Assembly: GCF_029945885.1 (NCBI RefSeq)
Contig: NZ_JAQSDK010000007.1
Span: 1-49,348, forward strand
Direction: 5' to 3'
Source: Brevundimonas sp.
GTDB taxonomy: Bacteria > Pseudomonadota > Alphaproteobacteria > Caulobacterales > Caulobacteraceae
DNA: 49,348 nt
In this document: piece by piece, positions 1 to 7,411 of the stretch
Position numbering within the stretch: the stretch's first letter is position 1
Layout of the letters: every line of letters begins with the position of its first letter
Program-made: the position numbers and the translations under genes
The notes under the pieces: generated by a model
Databases searched by the model: none
Seen by the model: only the letters and a program-made list of their open reading frames with translations
What the model was told of the DNA's origin: nothing

Positions 1-681
1 GTCTGGACCGACACCGACCCCGACCGCACCGGCATGCTGGACTTCGTCTTCGCCGACGGCTTCGGCTTCGAGACCTATGCCAACTACGCCCTCGACACGC
101 CGATGTATTTCGCCAAGCGCGGCGACCGCTATGTCGACGCCTCGGGCCAGTCGTTCCGCGACTTTCTCAAGGGCGAACTGCCGGCCCTGCCCGGCGAACG
201 GCCGACGCTGAAGGACTGGAACGATCACCTGACCACCCTCTTCCCCGAGGTGCGGCTGAAATCCTATCTGGAGATGCGCGGCGCCGACGGCGGCCCGTGG
301 AGCCGGATCTGCGGCCTGCCCGCCCTGTGGGCCGGCATCCTGTATGACGCCCCCTCGCTCGCGGCGGCCTGGGACCTGTGCAAGGACTGGGACATCGCCG
401 ACCACGAGCGGCTGCGCCGCGACGTCACCCGGCTGGGCCTGAAGGCCGAGGTCGCCGGTCGTTCGGTGCGCGACATCGCCGTCGACATGGTGGCCATCGC
501 CCGCCGCGGCCTCAGGAACCGCGCCCGCATGTCCGGCGGCATGGTCGACGAGCGCGGCTATCTGTCCGAGCTGGAAGACATCGCCGACAGCGGCATCACC
601 CCTGCCGACCGGCTGCTGAGCCTGTATCACGGCGAATGGGAAGGCGACGTCACCCGCATGTACCGGGACTTCGCCTACTAG
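1..681 (+). CDS. gshA: Glutamate-cysteine ligase, C-terminal part (5' end outside window)
   Basis: The reading frame is open from base 1 to the TAG at 679-681, giving 226 residues. It lacks a start and continues to the left. The first visible residues, VWTDTDPDRTGML, and the later PWSRICGLPALWAGILYD and LYHGEWEGDVTRMYRDFAY resemble the plant/alphaproteobacterial class of glutamate-cysteine ligase. That enzyme joins glutamate and cysteine using ATP in the cytoplasm, the first step of glutathione synthesis. A glutathione-dependent glyoxalase II gene lies about 6 kb downstream, which fits a glutathione-using cell. The next gene starts only 7 bp after the stop, so co-transcription is likely. Family assignment is from recognition of motifs, not from a search. 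Confidence 0.88.
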   Translation, partial: VWTDTDPDRTGMLDFVFADGFGFETYANYALDTPMYFAKRGDRYVDASGQSFRDFLKGELPALPGERPTLKDWNDHLTTLFPEVRLKSYLEMRGADGGPWSRICGLPALWAGILYDAPSLAAAWDLCKDWDIADHERLRRDVTRLGLKAEVAGRSVRDIAVDMVAIARRGLRNRARMSGGMVDERGYLSELEDIADSGITPADRLLSLYHGEWEGDVTRMYRDFAY

Positions 682-688
682 GCCGGCC

Positions 689-1195
689 ATGCCGACCGAG
701 AATGAGCGCAAATATGTACTGGAGGACCCGGCGGCGGTGCTGGCCCTGTGGCCGCGCGCCGACTGGAGCGAGGTACGCCAGGGCTATCTGCCCGGGGATG
801 CCCGTATCCGGCGGCAGACGACCGGCCGGATCACGACCGACAGCTTCACCTGCAAGATCACGGCGGCGGGACGTCTGATCGAGATCGAGACCGCCGTCGA
901 GGCGCGCGATTTCGACGACCTCTGGCCCCTGACCACGCGCCGCATCCACAAGCTGCGCCATACGGTGGCCGATCCCGCCGGCCTGCGCTGGGACATCGAC
1001 CTGCTGCTGGACGGTGAGGAGGCCTTCTACTGGGCCATGGCCGAATGCGAAATGCCCGAGGCCATGGACGCCCCGCCCTCGATCCTGGCCGCCCTGCGGC
1101 CCCATGTCGCCTATGCGGTGCCGCGTGACCGTCAGGTCGAATTCAGCAATGCCCGCCTGTCCGACCCCGCCCATGCGGCCGCCCTGGTCTGGTGA
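689..1195 (+). CDS. CYTH domain protein (putative inorganic triphosphatase)
   Basis: This 168-residue protein begins PTENERKYVL, which carries the ExExK signature (E4, E6, K8) of CYTH/triphosphate tunnel metalloenzymes. Alternating charged strands follow, such as RIRRQTT, FTCKIT and IEIETAVE, as expected of the eight-stranded tunnel. Family members hydrolyse tripolyphosphate or thiamine triphosphate, or make cAMP. The short single-domain bacterial forms are mostly triphosphatases, but the substrate cannot be told here. There is no fused CHAD domain. The gene sits 7 bp behind the glutamate-cysteine ligase gene and probably shares its transcript. Confidence 0.8.
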   Translation: MPTENERKYVLEDPAAVLALWPRADWSEVRQGYLPGDARIRRQTTGRITTDSFTCKITAAGRLIEIETAVEARDFDDLWPLTTRRIHKLRHTVADPAGLRWDIDLLLDGEEAFYWAMAECEMPEAMDAPPSILAALRPHVAYAVPRDRQVEFSNARLSDPAHAAALVW

Positions 1196-1255
1196 GCGCC
1201 CGGCTGCGGCAAACAACCACGGGAACGCGTAGCCAGCTTGAGCATTCGCTTTGGC

Positions 1256-1543
1256 ATGACCCAGCAAACAACCCCGCCCAACCACCCCGCCGAACGCCCC
1301 GCCGACCACGACGCCCGCCTTTCGGATGGACCCACGATTGCCGTGAAAGAAGTCAAACAGGGCCGCGGCGGCCTGCGCATCCTGTGGGTGCTGCTGGCCT
1401 CGTTGACCCTGATCGTGATCCTGTTCGCCATCATCTACGCCGCGCGCGCCCCGGGCCTGAGCCAGACCGAGGCCGAAACCGACGCCCGTCCGATGCCGGC
1501 GGAGCTGCAGCCCCAACCGCAAGCCGATGTGGTGCCGCAATAG
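1256..1543 (+). CDS. Small single-pass membrane protein, unknown function
   Basis: The frame encodes about 95 residues from the ATG at 1256; a TTG at 1238 is an alternative start adding six residues. The N-terminal half is polar and proline-rich. One strong hydrophobic segment follows (LRILWVLLASLTLIVILFAI, about residues 41-60), then a short proline/glutamine-rich tail. I do not recognise a family. The single helix after a charged KQGRGG stretch suggests an inner-membrane anchor with a cytoplasmic N terminus and a short periplasmic tail. It follows the CYTH gene by about 60 bp. Existence is supported by length, codon pattern and a clean membrane helix. Confidence 0.6.
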   Translation: MTQQTTPPNHPAERPADHDARLSDGPTIAVKEVKQGRGGLRILWVLLASLTLIVILFAIIYAARAPGLSQTEAETDARPMPAELQPQPQADVVPQ

Positions 1544-1642
1544 ACGCGCCGGTCGGTCTCTGATTGCCGGCATGTCTCGTCCCGGCGATCACCTTGACAA
1601 GGTTTGCCATGATTGCGCCAATACGCGTCACAGGAGACCGCG

Positions 1643-1882
1643 ATGGCGACGATGAACATCTCCCTGCCCGCGCCCATGAAGGCCTGGGTCGAGGAACAGA
1701 CCCGAACCGGCCGCTACGGCAATTCCAGCGACGTGGTGCGTGACCTGATCCGCCGCGAACAGGACCGGGCCGACAAGATCGCCCATATGCAGCGGCTGAT
1801 TGACGAAGGTTACGCCTCGGGAATCAGCGATCAGACACCCGAGGAAATCATCGCCGAAGCGCGGGCAGGAAACGTCCGATAG
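1643..1882 (+). CDS. ParD-like antitoxin (type II toxin-antitoxin), no ParE partner seen
   Basis: The product is 79 residues from the ATG at 1643, which has an AGGAGA ribosome site 6 bases upstream; an upstream in-frame ATG at 1613 has none. The N terminus MATMNISLPAPMKAWVEEQ is a ribbon-helix-helix DNA-binding fold of the ParD/CopG type. The middle segment with GNSSDVVRDLIRREQ is also typical, and the C terminus is the part that normally wraps the toxin. ParD normally represses its own operon and neutralises ParE, whose gene usually overlaps or abuts the parD stop. Here the stop is followed within 10 bp by a palindrome cluster and no ParE-like frame is visible. It may be a solitary antitoxin or a relic. 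Confidence 0.82.
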   Translation: MATMNISLPAPMKAWVEEQTRTGRYGNSSDVVRDLIRREQDRADKIAHMQRLIDEGYASGISDQTPEEIIAEARAGNVR

Positions 1883-1892
1883 GCAGTTGTCA

Positions 1893-1922
1893 TCCCGGAA
1901 GCGCCGCAGGCGCTGTCCGGGA
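1893..1922. repeat. Palindrome 1 of REP-like cluster
   Basis: Arms TCCCGGA-AGCGCC and GGCGCT-G-TCCGGGA are separated by GCA. Outer 7-bp arms match exactly and the inner stem pairs apart from a single-base bulge. It begins 10 bp after the parD stop codon. Confidence 0.75.
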
Positions 1923-1947
1923 CGCTCGAGTGCAAGAAAATCAATCC

Positions 1948-1978
1948 TCCCGGAAGCGGCGTCAGCCGCTGTCCGGGA
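1948..1978. repeat. Palindrome 2 of REP-like cluster
   Basis: It has the same outer arms as palindrome 1 (TCCCGGA and TCCGGGA) but a different inner stem, AGCGGC/GCCGCT. The inner stem has changed on both sides together, which argues for selection or copying of the hairpin, not of the plain sequence. Confidence 0.75.
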
Positions 1979-2010
1979 GACGGGCCGGGATCCCGCATGG
2001 CGGCACCCGT

Positions 2011-2042
2011 CTCCCGGACAATCGCGCCGCGATTTCCGGGAG
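2011..2042. repeat. Palindrome 3 of REP-like cluster
   Basis: Outer arms CTCCCGGA and TCCGGGAG pair perfectly. The inner stem is AATCG/CGATT, again compensated on both sides. Confidence 0.75.
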
Positions 2043-2066
2043 GCCCCTGCTGTCAGGAGCAGTCCG

Positions 2067-2096
2067 TCCCGGATCGCCGCGTCGCGGCGTCCGGGA
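2067..2096. repeat. Palindrome 4 of REP-like cluster
   Basis: Outer arms TCCCGGA and TCCGGGA flank an inner CGCCGC/GCGGCG stem around GTC. It closes the cluster with TCCGGGATGACA, the reverse complement of the sequence that opens it. Confidence 0.75.
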
Positions 2097-2247
2097 TGAC
2101 AAGGCGACCGGATCCTTACACATGTCGACCGCCCGCGCCCGCGCCGGACCGGCGACGTCCACTTTCGGTGCGAATGTCGATGCCCGATCCACCGGGGCCG
2201 GACATCACCAAGGACGGCTTCCGACCCATAGCGGACCGCAGAACGGC

Positions 2248-2733
2248 TCAGGCGACGCCATTACAATGGGCTGAAAGAACGCGGCGGCTTTCATAGTCAA
2301 TCGAGAGCGTCACGATCTCGCAGCCGCCATCGAAGATGACGGCAAACGGCTCGTCGATGTGGATGTCACGGCGACCGCGCCGCAAAGCCTCCTCGGACGG
2401 CTGTGCAGCTGGCCCCAAGTCCTCCATTCCGTTCGCCGTATAACGAGACGTCCGCCAATCGGACGGATGAAGCTCGACCGGCGGCGCGAAAACAGCTTCG
2501 ACAATCGCCTTCCCATCAATCTCGACCACTCGGTAGTAGCGAGCATATTCAGTGATTGGTTTCGGATCGCCGCTTCGGCGGTCTGTCGCGCTTAGAGCCG
2601 CATGCAGATCCAGTTCGGCTTCCAGATGTTGAGCCCAATCACGGGTTAAAATCGGCGATTGAGCGACGACAACCTGCTGCGACGCGAACGCTGCCAGACC
2701 GCCCAACAACAGTGCTTCGCCCCAAAACCTCAT
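2248..2733 (-). CDS. Secreted protein of unknown function
   Basis: The 161-residue product begins MRFWGEALLLGGLAAFASQQ and has a hydrophobic stretch ending near VVVAQS, consistent with a signal peptide cleaved around residue 25. The mature part is hydrophilic and has no family I recognise. It holds two cysteines near the C terminus (GGCEIV and SAHCNG), 25 residues apart, that could form a disulfide in the periplasm. It is a lone minus-strand gene between the palindrome cluster and the divergent DUF72 gene, whose start is about 125 bp away. The gene call rests on length, a normal start and the signal peptide; function is unknown. Confidence 0.65.
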   Translation of the reverse strand: MRFWGEALLLGGLAAFASQQVVVAQSPILTRDWAQHLEAELDLHAALSATDRRSGDPKPITEYARYYRVVEIDGKAIVEAVFAPPVELHPSDWRTSRYTANGMEDLGPAAQPSEEALRRGRRDIHIDEPFAVIFDGGCEIVTLSIDYESRRVLSAHCNGVA

Positions 2734-2858
2734 AGGCCAAACAAAGCGCGCCCTCGTCCGTAGCGCAAGTCAGCTTGCCACCCCTGGCAGACATGGGCTC
2801 GGACCCCGTTGTCAGACATTCCCGTTTCCTGCGATCCTCCGCTGTCAGGGAGCGAAAC

Positions 2859-3608
2859 ATGACCCACCCCATCCACATCGGCATCGGCGGCTGGACCTTC
2901 GAGCCGTGGCGGGGGGTCTTCTATCCCGACGGTCTGGTCCAGAAACGCGAGCTCGAATTCGCCAGCCGGGCCCTGACCTCGATCGAGATCAACGGCACCT
3001 ACTATTCCACCTTCAAGCCCGACAGCTGGCTCAAATGGCGGGACGAGACGCCGGACGGTTTCGTCTTCGCGGTCAAGGCCAGCCGCTACTGTACCAACCG
3101 CAAGGTGCTGGCCGGGATGGGCGAGTCGATGGGGCGGTTCCTCGGTCAGGGGCTCAGCGTCCTGGGCGACAGGCTGGGCCCGATCAACTGGCAATTCATG
3201 GGCACCAAGAGGTTCGACCCCGAGGATTTCGAGGCCTTCCTGACCCTGCTGCCGGCCGAACAGGACGGGGTGCGGCTGCGCCATGCGGTCGAGGTGCGCC
3301 ACCCCAGCTTCGACACCCAGCAGTTCTACGACCTGGCCGCCCGATACGGCGTGGCCATCGTCTATGCCGTCGGCGATGAGTCCCCCGACTGGCCCCGCAT
3401 CGACCAGCCGACCGCCGGTTTCACCTATGCCCGGCTGATGTCCAGCCGCGAGGACGAGCCGACCGGCCTGACCGCCGCCGAGCTGCAGGCGGTGGCCGCC
3501 CAGGTCAGGGCCTGGGCCGGCCGCGGCGACGTCTTCGCCTATTTCATCTCGGGGGCCAAGCTGAGGAACCCGGCCGCGGCCCAGGCCCTGATCCGCGAAC
3601 TGGGCTGA
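2859..3608 (+). CDS. DUF72 family protein
   Basis: A 249-residue protein from the ATG at 2859, preceded by AGGGAG. An in-frame start at 2775 is rejected because it adds non-conserved residues and has no ribosome site. HIGIGGWTFEPWRGVFYP at the N terminus, then LTSIEINGTYYSTFKP and the strand-helix pattern of a TIM barrel (FVFAVKASRY, WQFMGTKRFD, HAVEVRHPSF), are characteristic of DUF72 (YecE-like) proteins. No biochemical function is established for the family. The gene stands alone between a divergent secreted-protein gene and the alcohol dehydrogenase gene. Confidence 0.88.
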   Translation: MTHPIHIGIGGWTFEPWRGVFYPDGLVQKRELEFASRALTSIEINGTYYSTFKPDSWLKWRDETPDGFVFAVKASRYCTNRKVLAGMGESMGRFLGQGLSVLGDRLGPINWQFMGTKRFDPEDFEAFLTLLPAEQDGVRLRHAVEVRHPSFDTQQFYDLAARYGVAIVYAVGDESPDWPRIDQPTAGFTYARLMSSREDEPTGLTAAELQAVAAQVRAWAGRGDVFAYFISGAKLRNPAAAQALIRELG

Positions 3609-3686
3609 GGCGGGGCGACCCGTCCGGCTCTGACGCAGGGCCGTGCCAGGCTGGAGGGGCGGCCGGGTCCGGCCGCCGCCGCCCCG

Positions 3687-3722
3687 GTGGACCCAGTGGA
3701 CCGAGTGGACCGAGTGGACCCT
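3687..3722 (+). repeat. 9-bp tandem repeat, four units
   Basis: Four consecutive 9-bp units read GTGGACCCA, GTGGACCGA, GTGGACCGA and GTGGACCCT. They lie in the 262-bp gap between the DUF72 and alcohol dehydrogenase genes and are followed directly by a T-rich tract (tgtttttctg). Only the last two bases of the unit vary. Confidence 0.85.
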
Positions 3723-3870
3723 GTTTTTCTGTCCCGCTGCCCCGCCCGGGGTGGCGACGACGCCAGGGCGGCAAGGGGCCGCCCGCGGTCTTTCCGCCGC
3801 CGGTCCGCCTTGCGGCGGCGGGCCCGCGACCACATCTGAAGAGGCCCGCCGCCAGTCCGGAAACTCCCCC

Positions 3871-4929
3871 ATGCCCATTGCCACCCGCGCCTTCGCCGCG
3901 ACCGCCGCCCATACCCCGCTGTCGCCCTACAGTTTCGAGCGGCGCGACCCGGGTCCGGACGATGTGGCCATCGACATCCAGTTCTGCGGCGTCTGCCATT
4001 CGGACCTGCACGTCGCCAACAATGACCTGGGCAATACCCGCTACCCGATCGTGCCGGGCCACGAGATCGCCGGCGTCGTGTCCGCGGTCGGCTCGGACGT
4101 GACCCGCTTCAAGATCGGCGACCGCGTCGGCGTCGGCTGTATGGTCGACAGCTGCCGCGTCTGTTCCTCCTGCAAGGAGGGCGAGGAACAGTATTGCGTG
4201 CCGGGCATGACCCAGACCTATGGCTCGCCGGATCCCAAGGGGGCCGCCGTCGGCCAGACCGTGACCCAGGGCGGCTATTCCGACCACATCACCGTCGACC
4301 AGAACTATGTGCTGTCGATCCCGGACTCGATCCCGCTGGACGCCGCCGCCCCCCTGTTGTGCGCCGGCATCACCACCTATTCGCCGCTGCGGGAATGGAA
4401 GGTCGGCCCCGGCTCGAAGGTCGCGGTCATCGGTCTCGGCGGCCTCGGCCATATGGCCGTCAAACAGGCCGCGGCCATGGGGGCCGAGGTCACCGTCCTG
4501 TCGACCTCGGACCGCAAGAAGGCCGATGCCGAGCGGATGGGGGCCAAACATTTCCTGATCAATTCCGACAAGGCCGCCATGGCGGCGGCCGGCGAGAAAT
4601 TCGACCTGATCATCAACACCGTCTCGGCCACCCACGAGATCGCCAGCCACATCAACCTGCTGGCCCGCGACGGCACCATGGTGATGCTGGGCCTGTCGAC
4701 CGAGGGCATGCCCGTCTATGCCCTGCCGCTGCTGTGGCGTCGTCGCCGCATCGCCGGCTCGCTGATCGGCGGCATCCGCGAGACCCAGGAGATGCTCGAT
4801 TTCTGCGCCGAACACGGCATCGCCTGCGAGATCGAGGTCATCGCCCCCGACCGGATCAATGAAGCCTATAGCCGGATGGAGAAGTCCGACGTCCGCTACC
4901 GCTTCGTCCTCGACATGGCGAAGCTCTAG
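3871..4929 (+). CDS. Zinc-dependent NADP(H) alcohol dehydrogenase (cinnamyl-alcohol dehydrogenase type)
   Basis: The 352-residue product starts at the ATG at 3871; an upstream frame to 3643 runs through the 9-bp repeat and is not conserved-looking. Catalytic zinc ligands are visible as C42 in GVCHSDLH and H64-E65 in PGHEIAG. The structural zinc site is C96, C99, C102 and C110. A Rossmann motif, IGLGGLGHMAVK, is followed by STSDRKK, where Ser and Arg in place of Asp favour NADPH. Such enzymes (YahK/CAD group) reduce a broad range of aldehydes to alcohols in the cytoplasm. The physiological substrate cannot be inferred. It is followed by a hairpin and then the phaB gene. Confidence 0.9.
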   Translation: MPIATRAFAATAAHTPLSPYSFERRDPGPDDVAIDIQFCGVCHSDLHVANNDLGNTRYPIVPGHEIAGVVSAVGSDVTRFKIGDRVGVGCMVDSCRVCSSCKEGEEQYCVPGMTQTYGSPDPKGAAVGQTVTQGGYSDHITVDQNYVLSIPDSIPLDAAAPLLCAGITTYSPLREWKVGPGSKVAVIGLGGLGHMAVKQAAAMGAEVTVLSTSDRKKADAERMGAKHFLINSDKAAMAAAGEKFDLIINTVSATHEIASHINLLARDGTMVMLGLSTEGMPVYALPLLWRRRRIAGSLIGGIRETQEMLDFCAEHGIACEIEVIAPDRINEAYSRMEKSDVRYRFVLDMAKL

Positions 4930-4938
4930 ACCGTCCGG

Positions 4939-4967
4939 CGTGGGGGGCCGCCCGCCCGGCCCCCACG
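4939..4967 (+). terminator. Possible terminator hairpin after the alcohol dehydrogenase gene
   Basis: The arms 4939-4950 (CGTGGGGGGCCG) and 4957-4967 (CGGCCCCCACG) pair with one bulged G around a short loop. It lies 10 bp past the stop. No T run follows, so termination efficiency is doubtful. Confidence 0.4.
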
Positions 4968-5057
4968 ATCGGGGTTCTCCCGCTCCCGCCAACCCGCTAG
5001 GATCGTCCCGAACAAGGCCCCGCGTCAGACGGAGCCGTCAGGGACAAGGAAACGCAC

Positions 5058-5783
5058 ATGGCTCGAGTGGCTCTGGTCACGGGTGGAACCCGCGGCATCG
5101 GCAAGGCAATCGTTCAACGTCTGAAGGAAGACGGCATGGCCGTCGCCGCCGGCTATTCCGGCAATGTCGAGGCCGCCGAAGCGACGGCGAAGGAATTGGG
5201 CGTCACCATCGTCAAGGGCAATGTCGGCTCGTTCGACGACTGCGCCCGGGCGGTGAAGGAGATCGAGGACCAGCTCGGCCCGATCGACGTCCTGGTCAAC
5301 AATGCCGGCATCACCCGCGACGGCTTCTTCCACAAGATGAGCCACGACCAGTGGTCCGACGTCATCCGCGTCAATATGGACAGCGTGTTCAACATGACCC
5401 GCCATGTCATCGTCGGCATGCGCGACCGCGGCTTCGGCCGCATCGTCAACATCTCGTCGATCAACGGCCAGAAGGGCCAGGTCGGCCAGACCAACTATTC
5501 CGCCGCCAAGGCCGGGATGATCGGCTTCACCAAGGCGCTGGCGCTGGAGAACGCGCGCAAGGGTGTGACCGTCAACTGTATCGCCCCGGGCTATATCGAC
5601 ACCGAGATGGTCGGCGCCATGGACGAGAAGGTCCTGGCGGGCATCATCGCCCAGATCCCCGTGGGTCGACTGGGCAAGGGCGAGGAGATCGCCGACATGG
5701 TGTCCTGGCTGTCGGGCGAGCGTGCCGGATATGTCACAGGGTGCACGCTCTCGCTGAACGGCGGTCAATACCTGGTCGGCTGA
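5058..5783 (+). CDS. phaB: Acetoacetyl-CoA reductase (short-chain dehydrogenase)
   Basis: This 241-residue short-chain dehydrogenase/reductase has the cofactor loop TGGTRGIG (residues 8-15), NNAG (81-84), and the catalytic set S134, Y147 and K151 in NISSINGQKG and NYSAAKAG. The phrases FHKMSHDQWSDVIRVNM and GYIDTEMV are diagnostic of the PhaB/PhbB branch. That branch reduces acetoacetyl-CoA to (R)-3-hydroxybutyryl-CoA with NADPH for polyhydroxybutyrate storage. A GGACAAGGAAA ribosome site precedes the start. No thiolase (phaA) or synthase (phaC) gene is in the window, so any pathway partners are elsewhere. A FabG role is less likely but cannot be excluded. Confidence 0.88.
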   Translation: MARVALVTGGTRGIGKAIVQRLKEDGMAVAAGYSGNVEAAEATAKELGVTIVKGNVGSFDDCARAVKEIEDQLGPIDVLVNNAGITRDGFFHKMSHDQWSDVIRVNMDSVFNMTRHVIVGMRDRGFGRIVNISSINGQKGQVGQTNYSAAKAGMIGFTKALALENARKGVTVNCIAPGYIDTEMVGAMDEKVLAGIIAQIPVGRLGKGEEIADMVSWLSGERAGYVTGCTLSLNGGQYLVG

Positions 5784-5832
5784 CCCCGACCTTGCCTAAA
5801 ATCCGCCGGGGTGAGGTTCCACCCTCCGCCGC

Positions 5833-6621
5833 ATGATATTCTCGGTTCCGGTCAGAACGGCGTCCACGCCGATCGCGACCACGCTGGCGCTCGCCATCGT
5901 GGTCGCGGGCCTGACGGCGACGACGGCCGCCCGGGCCCAGATCCAGGGCAATGCCCAGGCGGAACAGAGCCGGGCCCTTCGCAATCAGGACCGGTCCGAC
6001 AGCCTGCCGACCGCCGGACGCTATGTCGCGGACAGTGGCGAGACCTTTGTTCTCGGCGGATCCGGCCGTCAGGCCCTGCTGCGCTTCGAGCGCCGCGACG
6101 AAACCTGGGTGTTGCGCCCGACCCCGGCCCCGCGCGGCGACATCATCTATCGCAATGACGCCGGCGAGCAGGTGCTGCGCGTGACGCCCGACGGCGGCAT
6201 GACCATCTTCACCCCGGTCGCCCGGGGCGGCTCACCGGTGTCGTTCGCCGGACCGGGTCCGACCCTGTCACCACCGTCCCTCGGCCCGGCCGAGCTGTTC
6301 AACCTGATGGCGCGCCGCAGCGGCATGATCACCCAGGCCCTGGGCCGTCTGGTCGAGATCAATCTCGACACCGGCGATGACTCCGAATCCCTGGCCGTCG
6401 ACGCCCTGATCATCTCCACCGATGCGGTGATGCGGATCGCCCGCTCGCCGTCGGCCCGTCCCAGCCTCAGCCGGCTGCGGCGCATCACGATCATCGAGGG
6501 CGATCGCGCCGCCGTGACCTATCTGAGCAGTGAGCTGAGGATCGTGGTGGCCCCCAGTCAGGGCCTGGCCGGTCGACCGTCGTCGGCCCGCATCATCCGC
6601 GCCTTCCTGCCCCAGGACTGA
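5833..6621 (+). CDS. Secreted protein, resembles DUF4908 proteins of Caulobacterales
   Basis: The product is 262 residues with an N-terminal hydrophobic segment (ATTLALAIVVAGLTATTAARA) ending in an ARA-Q signal-peptidase-like site near residue 35. The mature protein has a strand-rich first half (GRYVADSGETFVLGG, QALLRFERRDETWVLRP) and a second half with helices and the strand LRRITIIEGDRAAVTYL. It resembles the DUF4908 family as I remember it, but I cannot confirm this without a search, and no function is known. It ends 3 bp from the convergent gloB stop, so there is no room for a terminator between them. Confidence 0.7.
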   Translation: MIFSVPVRTASTPIATTLALAIVVAGLTATTAARAQIQGNAQAEQSRALRNQDRSDSLPTAGRYVADSGETFVLGGSGRQALLRFERRDETWVLRPTPAPRGDIIYRNDAGEQVLRVTPDGGMTIFTPVARGGSPVSFAGPGPTLSPPSLGPAELFNLMARRSGMITQALGRLVEINLDTGDDSESLAVDALIISTDAVMRIARSPSARPSLSRLRRITIIEGDRAAVTYLSSELRIVVAPSQGLAGRPSSARIIRAFLPQD

Positions 6622-6624
6622 CGC

Positions 6625-7353
6625 CTAGCCGCGGAAATCGTCCTTGGCGGCGCGGCGCACGGCGAAATCGGCGGCGTCCTTCGCCCTGAGGAACGGATTG
6701 TAGGCCCGCTCGACCCCTATGGTCGTCGGCACGGTCGCCTCGCCACGGGTCCGTGCGGCGAAAATCGCCTCGGCGTGGGCCCGCATCTCCGGACGATCAT
6801 CCAGCGACAGGGCGAAGCGGGCATTGGCGGCGGTATATTCGTGGGCGCACCAGACCCGTGTTTCCGGCGGCCAGGCCGCCAGGGCCTGAAGACTGTCCCA
6901 CATCTGCTGTGGCGTCCCCTCGAACAGGCGGCCGCAGCCCAGGGCGAACAGGGTATCCCCGACGAAGGCCTCGCCGTCGGCGACCGACCGATAGACCAGA
7001 TGGCCCAGGGTATGGCCGGGGGTGACCGTGACCTGCAGCAGGGTCTGACCCAGCTCGACCGCATCGCCATCGCCCACGATCCGGTCCAGCGGGGCGACGC
7101 GCCCCACCTCGGCCGGTCCGACGATCTCACAACCGGTTCGGGCCTTGAGCGCCGCGTTTCCGCCGGTGTGGTCGGCGTGCCAGTGGGTGTTCAGGATCAG
7201 GTCGAGCGTCCCCCATCCCAGCCGTTCGATTTCCGACAGTATGGCGTCAGCGGCGGGCGTATCGATCGTCGCCACCCGACCGCTGGCCGCATCTCGGACC
7301 AGCAGGCCGTAGTTGTCGTTGAGGCAGGGGAACAGGTGAACGTGCAGGGCCAT
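6625..7353 (-). CDS. gloB: Hydroxyacylglutathione hydrolase (glyoxalase II)
   Basis: The 242-residue metallo-beta-lactamase-fold protein has THWHADHTGG with metal ligands H57, H59, D61 and H62, followed by H114 (TPGHTLGH) and D133 (VGDTLFALGC). Full-length glyoxalase II is about 240-255 residues, and the C-terminal part with HEYTAANARFALSLD and VPTTIGVERAYNPFLR matches its glutathione-binding domain. It hydrolyses S-lactoylglutathione to lactate and glutathione, the second step of methylglyoxal detoxification. It is divergent from the methyltransferase gene, a pairing I recall as common in alphaproteobacteria, across a 58-bp gap. Confidence 0.94.
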   Translation of the reverse strand: MALHVHLFPCLNDNYGLLVRDAASGRVATIDTPAADAILSEIERLGWGTLDLILNTHWHADHTGGNAALKARTGCEIVGPAEVGRVAPLDRIVGDGDAVELGQTLLQVTVTPGHTLGHLVYRSVADGEAFVGDTLFALGCGRLFEGTPQQMWDSLQALAAWPPETRVWCAHEYTAANARFALSLDDRPEMRAHAEAIFAARTRGEATVPTTIGVERAYNPFLRAKDAADFAVRRAAKDDFRG

Positions 7354-7411
7354 GTGCCCATTCTAGCAGCGACCGCTCGCCCAAGCCTACTGCAGCCGCT
7401 ATGTTCGCCCG

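Larger units (their letters stand above)
1883..2247. other. Gene-free stretch of 365 bp holding four palindromes
   Basis: No convincing gene lies between the parD stop and the end of the convergent secreted-protein gene. The left two thirds (1888-2102) are filled by four hairpin-forming palindromes that share TCCCGGA and TCCGGGA outer arms. The whole block is framed by TTGTCATCCCGGA at 1888 and its reverse complement at 2090-2102. The right part (2103-2247) is unique sequence in which I see no motif. Short open frames here translate to low-complexity, arginine-rich products and are not called. Confidence 0.7.

Noticed and set aside
1888..2102. CRISPR array
   Set aside because: The repeats are self-complementary hairpins with variable stems and irregular spacing, with no constant repeat/spacer pattern and no cas genes.
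1930..2274. Possible ParE or other small protein after parD
   Set aside because: The frame crosses the palindromes, is arginine- and serine-rich and shows none of the ParE motifs.
3544..4992. 482-residue open frame on the minus strand
   Set aside because: It is antisense to the alcohol dehydrogenase gene and runs through the 9-bp tandem repeat, giving a meaningless repeat peptide.
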